Shown here piece after piece: positions 6,524 to 12,014 of a stretch of DNA of 12,014 nt. A model generated the notes under the pieces. It was given only the letters and a program-made list of their open reading frames with translations. It had not been told where the DNA came from and made no database searches. Within the stretch, counting starts at the first letter, position 1, and each line of letters starts with the position of its first letter. The position numbers were made by a program, and so were the translations under genes. The stretch covers positions 1-12,014 of the forward strand of contig JALURH010000124.1 of NCBI GenBank assembly GCA_027017025.1, read 5' to 3'. Origin of the DNA: Thermofilaceae archaeon. GTDB lineage: Archaea; Thermoproteota; Thermoprotei; Thermofilales; Thermofilaceae.

Positions 6524-7145
6524 GGGTGTTAAAATTGGAGGGATACTGGTTTATGCGAAGAATGTATCTAGAGGTAGGTTCATAGAAGAAGTAAATCTAG
6601 ATATATATTTGAGAGCTGAGGGAAGTGAAGGCTTTCTACTTTATATAAAGGTTTTCTATGGGAGAAAACCGTACTATAAGCCTTGGGTTGAGTTCTTTGG
6701 GATTAATGAATCCCTTGAGGTAGGTACGAGGGTGATAAATTATTATGGATCAATCTATGAGGACTATCTTCTCTCATTCTTTTCACGGTTTATTGGACCT
6801 GGAGAGAAAATATTTGTTGAATACGTTGATGATGCTGAAACGAGGAAGCAACTTGAAATAGGTATCCCTCCAGCGGTAACTAGACTCGGATATAAGTTGT
6901 TTAGGCTTGGATATACCTGGTTTAAAGATTGGTACTTCCCTGAGGGCTTTATGGAGGGTGGACAGAAACTCCAGGGTGAGAAACCATTGGATAATGAGGT
7001 AAGGCTCCGCCAGCTGAGGAGGATAGGGGAGGAGACTAAGGCTTTCCTCATAAACATAGAGAGATACGGTGAACACAGGTGGTATGTAGCTAGGGCCGCT
7101 GGGAGAGCTAGAAAAATTCTTGGAGAAATAAGTACTTTGGTTTAG
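6492..7145 (+). CDS. DUF1122-like protein of unknown function
   Basis: This 217-residue soluble, aromatic-rich protein resembles the archaeal DUF1122 family, recognised from the middle section around 105-167 (GPGEKIFVEYVDDAE, then GYTWFKDWYFPEGFMEGGQKL). No activity is established for that family. Residues 103-140 have the feel of an acyl-CoA or SAM binding fold, but I see no motif that proves it. No signal peptide or membrane helix is present; there is one predicted alpha-helical basic tail (170-215). The ATG at 6492 is the first in-frame start after a stop at 6483-6485 and lies inside the flavodiiron gene, giving a 32-nt overlap. Only a weak ribosome site (gtgag) precedes it, suggesting coupling to the upstream gene. 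A job linked to oxygen defence is inference from context only. Confidence 0.65.
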   Translation: MLEEAVRRITRGVKIGGILVYAKNVSRGRFIEEVNLDIYLRAEGSEGFLLYIKVFYGRKPYYKPWVEFFGINESLEVGTRVINYYGSIYEDYLLSFFSRFIGPGEKIFVEYVDDAETRKQLEIGIPPAVTRLGYKLFRLGYTWFKDWYFPEGFMEGGQKLQGEKPLDNEVRLRQLRRIGEETKAFLINIERYGEHRWYVARAAGRARKILGEISTLV

Positions 7146-7154
7146 CTCCGAATA

Positions 7155-7161
7155 CTTAAAT
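7155..7161 (+). promoter_or_regulatory. TATA-like box before the ferritin-CCC1 gene
   Basis: The sequence cttaaat at 7155-7161 would place transcription start near 7183 and give a leader of about 28 nt to the ATG at 7211. No strong Shine-Dalgarno sequence is found close to that ATG. Moderate support only. Confidence 0.35.
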
Positions 7162-7210
7162 CCGAAAATTTCTTAGAGGTTTATGGGAAAAAGGATTCTA
7201 GGTTTGGCCT

Positions 7211-8338
7211 ATGGGATCCATATCGAGGGAGGAATGTATTAGGCTAGCTAGAAAAGCCTTAGGCGACGAAGTTTTCTCCTCTATAATCTACAGTCGTCTA
7301 GCAAAACTCTATAGTGAGGACTCGGTAAGAAATAAACTTAGTAGGATAGCTGAGATGGAGAAGAATCATGTCAAGTTTTGGGTGAGGTTCCTCAAGAGTA
7401 GAGATGTAGCTACGCCTACAACGGGGGTGGGTAGACTTAAACTCACCTTATATACCACTTTATTCCGCATACTAGGTCTCGGCTTAACGCTCCGTATACT
7501 TGAGATGAGTGAGCATGAGGCAATTAAACTATATTCTAGGCTCCTGGAGGTCGAAGAACTGAGTGAAAACGAAAGAGAGGAGCTGAAAAAGATGCTTGAA
7601 GACGAGCTAATCCATGAACAAGAGTTCGCTTCTGAGGAATCTAGGTTTGAAGATTTCCTCCTACATGTTAGAGACGCTGTACTCGGTATGAATGATGGGT
7701 TGGTTGAAGTATTATCGGTTACAGCTGGTTTAGCTGGGGCATATGGTGACCCTTATTACGTAGCTATAGGTGGGTTTATAGTTGGGGTAGGTGGAGCTTT
7801 CTCAATGGGTCTAGGTGCATATGCTAGCGTTAGAGCACAGAAGCAAGTGCATGAGGGTATCCTCAATAGGATAAATATTGCTTCACGTTTTGTAGCCCAT
7901 GTATTTAAGGAGAGAGTCATTAACTATATGTTAAGGAAGGGATATAGTAAGGATGTTTCGAACGCTATAGCTGAGGAATCTTCAAGGAACCGTAAGTTAT
8001 TGACGAGGGTTATTGCCGAAGAGGAATATGGTATTCGAGAGGAGACCTTGGAGAACCCATTTAAAGCAGGTGTTTACACGGGTTCAGCTTATGCCCTTGG
8101 TGCCTTTGTCCCCCTGATACCTTATTTCCTCGGCTTACCGATATCAGTAGCTATCATATTATCGCTTCTCTTCGCTGCGTTAGCGCTAGCACTAACTGGC
8201 TTCATAGTAGCTATCTCCGCTAACCTAGGCATTAAGAGAAAAATTTTGGAGATGATACTCGCTGGACTTGGGTCAGCTGGCGCAACATATGCTGTTGGTA
8301 GACTAGCATCCACAGTATTTGGGATAGAGGTTGAATAA
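7211..8338 (+). CDS. Ferritin-like/CCC1 (VIT1) fusion, iron or manganese transporter
   Basis: This 375-residue protein joins two domains. Residues 1-148 are a rubrerythrin/ferritin-like four-helix region with the diiron pattern E20, E50-x-x-H53, glutamates near 98-103, and E132-x-x-H135. Residues 150-375 are the CCC1/VIT1 membrane domain, with the hallmark R154-D-A-V-x-G-x-N-D162-G-L, then S169-V-T-A-G-L-A-G, S198-M-G-x-G-A-Y and about five membrane helices. CCC1/VIT1 proteins move Fe2+ or Mn2+ out of the cytoplasm; ferritin-CCC1 fusions such as bacterial MbfA export iron under stress. Residues 76-98 are unusually hydrophobic for the ferritin part. It follows the DUF1122-like gene by 65 bp with its own TATA-like box and precedes sfsA by 33 bp. 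The link to the flavodiiron gene fits control of iron and oxygen damage (inference). Confidence 0.9.
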   Translation: MGSISREECIRLARKALGDEVFSSIIYSRLAKLYSEDSVRNKLSRIAEMEKNHVKFWVRFLKSRDVATPTTGVGRLKLTLYTTLFRILGLGLTLRILEMSEHEAIKLYSRLLEVEELSENEREELKKMLEDELIHEQEFASEESRFEDFLLHVRDAVLGMNDGLVEVLSVTAGLAGAYGDPYYVAIGGFIVGVGGAFSMGLGAYASVRAQKQVHEGILNRINIASRFVAHVFKERVINYMLRKGYSKDVSNAIAEESSRNRKLLTRVIAEEEYGIREETLENPFKAGVYTGSAYALGAFVPLIPYFLGLPISVAIILSLLFAALALALTGFIVAISANLGIKRKILEMILAGLGSAGATYAVGRLASTVFGIEVE

Positions 8339-8358
8339 AATCGTTGATATCCTATTAC

Positions 8359-8364
8359 GGGGGT
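8359..8364 (+). promoter_or_regulatory. Ribosome binding site deciding the TTG start of sfsA
   Basis: GGGGGT ends 7 nt before TTG at 8372. The alternative GTG at 8378 would be 13 nt away, so TTG is preferred. Confidence 0.5.
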
Positions 8365-8371
8365 TAACGTA

Positions 8372-9085
8372 TTGGCTGTGAAGCTCATAGAGGTAAGCGG
8401 TGTATTGGACTGCGTAATTGTTAGGAGACTTAATAGGTTTGTTGTCGAGGTGGTAGTTGGAGGACAGCTTGCTAAAGCATATATCAATAATACAGGTAGG
8501 TTGCTGGAATACTTAGTCGAGGGTAGAGAAGCATATTGCATCAAGAATCCTAGAGCTAGAAAAACAGGATATAGGTTATTTGCTGTAAGTGACCAAGGGC
8601 TCGGGGCACTTATTGATACACAGATGCAGATGAAGGTATTTGAGAAAGCTATTGAAATAGATGTAATACCTTGGCTGAGAGGATACAGGATCTTAAGGAG
8701 GAATGCTAGACTTGGTAACTCAGTTATAGATTATCTCATGGAGTACATGGGTAGCTACATATATGTTGAGGTTAAAAGTGCGGTCTTAAGGGGAGATAAC
8801 TATTACGCTATGTACCCAGACTGCCCAACCCTCCGCGGTAGGAGACATATAAATGAGATAATTAACCACGTACTTGGAGGAGGGTTAGGGGCTATAGTGT
8901 TTATTGCAGCACTACCAAATGTTAAAGCATTTAAACCCTACGTGGAGGGCGACCCAGTTATTTCAGAGCTCCTCAAGAAAGCCGATGAGGTGGGTGTGTT
9001 AATCAAGGCTATTAGTCTCTACTATAACCCTCGTGATTCAGCGATATATCTCGGTAGCCCAGAGTTGAGAGTCGAACTTGAGTAG
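8372..9085 (+). CDS. sfsA: SfsA family protein (sugar fermentation stimulation homologue)
   Basis: This 237-residue protein matches SfsA over its length. The N-terminal half is an OB-like domain ending in the N39-N-T-G42-R segment seen in the family. The C-terminal half is a PD-(D/E)xK-like nuclease fold: G115-N-S-V-I-D120-Y-L, then Y131-V-E133-V-K135-S, followed by Y148-P-D and R155-G-R-R-H159. SfsA was named for an effect on maltose genes in E. coli; its role in archaea is not settled and DNA binding or cleavage is suggested by the fold. The catalytic-like residues D120, E133 and K135 are all present, so nuclease activity is possible. It starts with TTG, lies 33 bp after the CCC1 gene without a clear promoter, and overlaps the following transporter frame by 8 nt. 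Confidence 0.9.
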   Translation: MAVKLIEVSGVLDCVIVRRLNRFVVEVVVGGQLAKAYINNTGRLLEYLVEGREAYCIKNPRARKTGYRLFAVSDQGLGALIDTQMQMKVFEKAIEIDVIPWLRGYRILRRNARLGNSVIDYLMEYMGSYIYVEVKSAVLRGDNYYAMYPDCPTLRGRRHINEIINHVLGGGLGAIVFIAALPNVKAFKPYVEGDPVISELLKKADEVGVLIKAISLYYNPRDSAIYLGSPELRVELE

Positions 9086-9278
9086 TTGTGACCAGCAATA
9101 CTTCTACAATTCACTTAAAGTCTCAACTAATATGCGAAAACTTTTATCTCATATAGCTCTACTTTCACAGATGCTTTATGGCTGGAGGCGAACCAGCTGG
9201 GAGGAGAAACTATATAGCTTTATTAACCAGGAGGGTATTAGCGGGGTTTTTTCAATAACCTACCTAGCCAATACGTAA
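9078..9278 (+). pseudogene. N-terminal fragment of a frameshifted major facilitator transporter
   Basis: This 66-codon frame starts at TTG overlapping the sfsA stop by 8 nt (an ATG at 9132 is an alternative). Its residues up to about 56 (ending W-E-E-K-L-Y-S-F-I-N-Q-E-G-I-S-G) look like the cytoplasmic leader and first helix start of an MFS protein. At the GGGGTTTTTT run (9243-9252) the sense jumps to the -1 frame, which then reads NNLPSQYVNIYILEMGFSEQ straight into the main transporter frame. After the run the fragment's own frame is nonsense until TAA at 9276. Adding one T would restore a single protein of about 425-443 residues. It could be a real lesion, a homopolymer miscall or programmed slippage. 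Confidence 0.7.
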
Positions 9279-9295
9279 ACATATATATCCTCGAG

Positions 9296-10408
9296 ATGGG
9301 GTTTAGTGAGCAGGATATAGGTTTTCTAAGAAGTATTAGCATGTTTCTAGCAACTCTACCGTGTGCTACCCTAAATTTTATGGCGGATATTGCTAGTAGA
9401 AGAAAAGCTTACCTAACTGGTTTAGTGCTAGAGATACTAGCTGCTCTACTATTCTTTATTGGTGAGAACGTATTACTTGTTGTTTTAGCGATAACTCTCT
9501 CAATAGTGTCGTTCTTTGGGCTAATGGTTGTTGAGAACATACTGGTTGCAGATTCGCTTAAAGGTGAGCAGAGAGCATTTGGATTCGGCGTAATGAACTC
9601 CTTATCTGTAGTTGCCTCCCTAGTAGCACCTATGGTTGCCGCATACATAGTCAATATATCTGGGGGGATCTCAGTTGGAGGGATTAAACCAGTCTTCTTG
9701 GTGCAACTACTTGGTCTCCTAGTTGCCTCTACTGTAGCTACACTATATGTTAGAGATATTAGGCCGCTCGAAGAAGTGGGGGTAAAGAGGGCTTTAAGGG
9801 ACTCTATAGAGATTCTAAAGCTAAATCCATGGCTTAAGCGTTGGATTCTATTGGAGATACTTGGAGGCTATGTTTTTGCACTAAGTATGCCTTTTGAGAT
9901 GATATACGCTGTTAAGGTGAAGGGGGCTAACGAATTTATATTGGGGTATATGGGTCTCGCATTAAATATAGGTAATATAGTAGCTTCACCTCTTATAGGT
10001 AAGTTAGCCGATAGGATAGGTAGGGTAAAAACTATACTATTGCTTAGACCACTCTACTACACAAGTATAGTATTATTCATAACGGCTAGCTCCCCGGTAC
10101 ATTTAGTTTTAGCATGGTTTATTAGGGGGATATGGTTTGCTTCGGGAGCGCCTTTCCAGACACTAGCAATAGAGCTTGTCCCCTTCGATTATAGAGGTAG
10201 GTGGAGTGGTATAAGATCCCTTATATCGCTCCCGTTGAGGTCTCCCGGCTCACTTATTGGAGGATTCCTCTACACAAATTTCTCCCCAGAAACCCCCTTC
10301 ATTGTGGCAGGGCTAATAGACCTAGTATTGAGGGTTCCACTCATCTATAAGACCCCCGAGACATTAGATAGGAGGAGGTACCTCAATAAATTTAGGAGAA
10401 GAAATTAG
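9296..10408 (+). CDS. Major facilitator superfamily transporter, body (lacks its N-terminus in this frame)
   Basis: This frame encodes about 11 hydrophobic helices of an MFS secondary transporter. A motif A-like loop appears early (F28-M-A-D-I-A-S-R-R-K-A) and a clear repeat of it in the second half (G238-K-L-A-D-R-I-G-R-V-K). The ATG at 9296 is internal: the open frame extends upstream to 9242, and those codons read as the missing end of helix 1, continuous with the fragment before it across a one-base shift. Translated alone it would lack helix 1 and probably not fold well. Substrate cannot be predicted; the family is broad (drugs, sugars, organic acids). It ends 2 nt before the stop of the convergent HEPN gene, with only a T4 run between them. 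Confidence 0.75.
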   Translation: MGFSEQDIGFLRSISMFLATLPCATLNFMADIASRRKAYLTGLVLEILAALLFFIGENVLLVVLAITLSIVSFFGLMVVENILVADSLKGEQRAFGFGVMNSLSVVASLVAPMVAAYIVNISGGISVGGIKPVFLVQLLGLLVASTVATLYVRDIRPLEEVGVKRALRDSIEILKLNPWLKRWILLEILGGYVFALSMPFEMIYAVKVKGANEFILGYMGLALNIGNIVASPLIGKLADRIGRVKTILLLRPLYYTSIVLFITASSPVHLVLAWFIRGIWFASGAPFQTLAIELVPFDYRGRWSGIRSLISLPLRSPGSLIGGFLYTNFSPETPFIVAGLIDLVLRVPLIYKTPETLDRRRYLNKFRRRN

Positions 10409-10410
10409 TT

Positions 10411-10842
10411 TTACGGATCTATGTCCCTACTTCTAGCCCACCTAGATATCTCAGCAGCTAGGCGTAGGATATCCCTATAACTACGGTTTTCTAGGATATC
10501 TAGAAGTATTTTATCCGAGACTCTGGTGTAGCAATGAACAACTATATTTCTGAAACCAATTATTTTACGAAAAAGTGTAGAGTCTTCTCTACCTAGGATA
10601 CCGTTTCCCTCGAGTATCTTCGGTATTGATGAATACTTATCTACAATAGCTATCCCGGCTTCAGCTATAATATGTGAAGCTAGGTCTATCAATGCTCGGG
10701 AAGAAACTTGTAGGATATGTAAGACAGAGTTCATGTAGAATGGGTCTCTAATCATGTCTTCGGGAGAAAGCTCCTCTAGTTTTCGATCCAGTATACTTAA
10801 GTTGTTGTTAATGATCTCTAGGAGCCAAGATATCTTACCCAT
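10411..10842 (-). CDS. hepT: HEPN toxin (HepT/DUF86 family), module 1
   Basis: This 143-residue all-helical protein is a HEPN-domain ribonuclease toxin of the HepT/DUF86 type. The signature R98-N-I-V-V-H103-C-Y105 is the R-x4-H-x-Y motif: Arg and His form the RNase site of a dimer, and in characterised HepT/MntA pairs the tyrosine is modified with AMP groups by the partner nucleotidyltransferase, blocking the toxin. All three residues are intact, so an active toxin is expected. It lies directly after its MNT partner, overlapping it by 8 nt (ATGGGTAA), which favours coupled expression. It converges with the broken MFS gene. Confidence 0.88.
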   Translation of the reverse strand: MGKISWLLEIINNNLSILDRKLEELSPEDMIRDPFYMNSVLHILQVSSRALIDLASHIIAEAGIAIVDKYSSIPKILEGNGILGREDSTLFRKIIGFRNIVVHCYTRVSDKILLDILENRSYRDILRLAAEISRWARSRDIDP

Positions 10843-11278
10843 GTTGCGTCCTCTCTTCCACCGCTTTTAGATACCTATCAAAGAGGCTTAGTTTCCGCCT
10901 AAAAACTTGGAAATCAAGGTACTCCGAGAGTATTTTTAGCCTCAATTCCCTGTAGTAACTTAAGTTGCTACAATACACAACTATACCCTTTACGATAGAT
11001 TTATACATCAATTCTATAGGTAAGTCATTATCTAGGAACAATATGTCCACCCTATCTTCTGGGACATTAAATGCTCTAGACGCTAAGTCCATTATGTCTA
11101 CAACTAGGTCTAGGCGTTTATCTAGCTCTTTCTCGTAGGGTAAGACCCCTATATCTATATCGCTTATCCCAGTAGCTCTCCCATCAATGAAGGAGCCAAA
11201 TACTGTTACTAGTAGAACCTTATTCCTGAGGTTTTCGTAGACCATTTTCCCGAAGATCTTAACTCCATGCTCATACAT
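10835..11278 (-). CDS. mntA: MNT nucleotidyltransferase antitoxin (MntA), module 1
   Basis: This 147-residue protein has a minimal nucleotidyltransferase fold. The G28-S29-x10-D40-I-D42 motif binds nucleotide and metal, and a third acidic residue, D78, sits in R76-V-D-I-L. In HEPN/MNT toxin-antitoxin systems this protein adds AMP to a tyrosine of the HEPN partner to silence it. A helical tail (105-147) probably contacts that partner. The order here is antitoxin first, toxin second. The ATG at 11278 has a TATA-like run about 30-40 nt upstream on the minus strand. Complete active site; no sign of decay. Confidence 0.88.
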   Translation of the reverse strand: MYEHGVKIFGKMVYENLRNKVLLVTVFGSFIDGRATGISDIDIGVLPYEKELDKRLDLVVDIMDLASRAFNVPEDRVDILFLDNDLPIELMYKSIVKGIVVYCSNLSYYRELRLKILSEYLDFQVFRRKLSLFDRYLKAVEERTQHG

Positions 11279-11305
11279 ACTAGCCTAATCTCTATATCTC
11301 CCCGG

Positions 11306-11318
11306 GAATATATAAATA
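11306..11318 (-). promoter_or_regulatory. TATA box of HEPN/MNT module 1
   Basis: On the minus strand CTATTTATATATT lies 28-40 nt before the ATG at 11278, predicting a very short leader. It shares the 125-bp gap with the divergent promoter of module 2. Confidence 0.5.
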
Positions 11319-11363
11319 GCTGGGAACATTGAGTAGCCTCTAACTACGTGGGAAATATGGTAG

Positions 11364-11372
11364 TAATATAAG
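11364..11372 (+). promoter_or_regulatory. TATA box of HEPN/MNT module 2
   Basis: The sequence taatataag lies 32-40 nt before the GTG at 11404, predicting transcription from about 11393-11398 and a leader of under about 12 nt. No good ribosome site precedes the GTG. Confidence 0.45.
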
Positions 11373-11403
11373 TAAGATCTTCTCTTAATGTACGGGTATA
11401 TAG

Positions 11404-11829
11404 GTGAGTGCTGAGAGGGTCGAGATATTATTAGCGGAAATTAGGGATTCCCTAGAGATAGCTAGAAGTATGGTTGACATGGATTATAGTAGCTTTATAC
11501 GTGATGTGAGAAATAGGTATACTCTACGTTTAGCACTTGTAGAGATAGTGGAGAGTGCTACTAGTTTAGGGCTTTACCTCTTGAGGGAAATTTTTAATAT
11601 CAAGAAAGTTGAGGGTTATTCTCAAGTTTTTAAGAAACTAGTAGAGCATGGTGTTATATCTCCTGAGGTAGGTGAGGAGATGAGGAGACTTGTGAAACTG
11701 AGGAACTTAATAATACATAGGTATTGGGAAGTTGATGATTCGAGAATTTATAGGGAGGCTAGAGATAGCGGTTTAGATGTGGTTAAAAAATTCGTTGAAG
11801 AGGTTGAGGAGTATGTCTCTCGAACTTGA
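11404..11829 (+). CDS. HEPN toxin (HepT-like), module 2
   Basis: This 141-residue helical protein carries R100-N-L-I-I-H105-R-Y107, the same R-x4-H-x-Y motif as module 1, so RNase and AMP-acceptor residues are intact. Outside the motif it differs greatly from the module 1 toxin, so it is not a recent copy. The start is GTG at 11404, with a TATA box at a distance fitting a leaderless or near-leaderless message. The partner nucleotidyltransferase starts inside its last 17 nt. Gene order is toxin first, the reverse of module 1. A HEPN protein of the DUF86/HepT class is the best call; the target RNA is unknown. Confidence 0.85.
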   Translation: MSAERVEILLAEIRDSLEIARSMVDMDYSSFIRDVRNRYTLRLALVEIVESATSLGLYLLREIFNIKKVEGYSQVFKKLVEHGVISPEVGEEMRRLVKLRNLIIHRYWEVDDSRIYREARDSGLDVVKKFVEEVEEYVSRT

Positions 11830-12014
11830 AATATATGAGAGATTTAAGTTTTATGAGCTGAAGCCTGAGGAGAAGATGGAGGTTGCTAGCAAGCTGGAAA
11901 AAACATTAAGTAAATATAGTGAAGTTTTACTGGCAATAATCTATGGGTCTTTCCTGAGGGACCGCCCTCTAAGGGATATAGATATAGCAGTCTATGTTAG
12001 TGAAGGAGTAGACT
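11813..12014 (+). CDS. MNT nucleotidyltransferase antitoxin, module 2 (partial, cut by window end)
   Basis: An ATG at 11813, with GAGGT 8 nt upstream, opens a frame that runs to the window end (67 codons). It begins MSLELEIYERF and reaches Y-G-S-F-L-R-D-R-P-L-R-D-I-D-I-A-V-Y, the G-S-x8-D-x-D nucleotidyltransferase motif (two residues shorter between GS and DxD than in module 1). It overlaps the module 2 HEPN gene by 17 nt, so the pair is surely one unit. The third catalytic acidic residue and the C-terminus lie beyond the window. Role by analogy: AMP transfer to the HEPN tyrosine to neutralise it. Confidence 0.85.
   Translation, partial: MSLELEIYERFKFYELKPEEKMEVASKLEKTLSKYSEVLLAIIYGSFLRDRPLRDIDIAVYVSEGVD

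Noticed and set aside
7183..7242. A 19-residue ORF (MGKRILGLAYG...) overlapping the start of the ferritin-CCC1 gene, preceded by AGAGGT.
   Set aside because: The AGAGGT is only 2 nt from the ATG, the peptide has no recognisable feature, and its position matches the predicted transcription start; probably chance.
9132..9278. The 66-codon frame after sfsA as an independent small protein.
   Set aside because: Its end beyond the T run is nonsense whereas the -1 frame continues smoothly into the MFS protein, so it is a fragment.

Overview
The window reads as a chromosome segment from a hyperthermophilic crenarchaeon, probably of the Desulfurococcales/Thermoprotei type. This is inferred from Arg codons that are almost all AGA/AGG, heavy use of ATA (Ile) and CTA (Leu), archaeal TATA boxes about 25-30 nt before start codons, short or absent leaders, TTG and GTG starts, and the gene families present. 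I cannot name the genus from the sequence. Genes are tightly packed on both strands. I see no rRNA, tRNA, CRISPR array or intact insertion sequence.

Layout. Positions 1-268 hold no intact gene, only a weak inverted repeat around what may be a decayed ORF. Positions 269-2061 (+) carry two exported CxCC thiol proteins: a small DUF411-like membrane-anchored protein, then a DUF411-like domain fused to a CcdA/DsbD-type membrane electron carrier. Positions 5017-2095 (-) form a tight three-gene operon: a YeeE/YedE sulfur/selenium-compound transporter, a TusA sulfur carrier and an enlarged SelD (selenophosphate synthetase)-like enzyme. A 17-bp perfect palindrome sits in its promoter. Diverging from it, 5279-7145 (+) encodes a flavodiiron protein with a complete diiron ligand set, overlapped by a DUF1122-like gene. 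Positions 7211-10408 (+) carry a ferritin-like/CCC1 iron transporter, SfsA, and a major facilitator gene whose frame breaks at a GGGGTTTTTT run. Positions 10411-12014 hold two divergent HEPN/MNT toxin-antitoxin pairs; the second is cut by the window end.

How the genes may work together (inference). The left two-thirds looks like a redox, sulfur and iron handling neighbourhood. Extracytoplasmic thiols are kept reduced through a CcdA-type carrier, a sulfur or selenium species is imported and passed through TusA to a SelD-like ATP-using enzyme, O2 or NO is removed by the flavodiiron protein, and iron is bound and moved by the ferritin-CCC1 fusion. The right end (broken transporter, paired toxin-antitoxin modules) has the look of an accessory, rearrangement-prone zone.

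The best candidates for something not well described are the yedE-tusA-selD-like operon, because crenarchaea are generally thought to lack selenocysteine and because the SelD-like active-site loop and size are unusual, and the paired CxCC/CcdA thiol relay.
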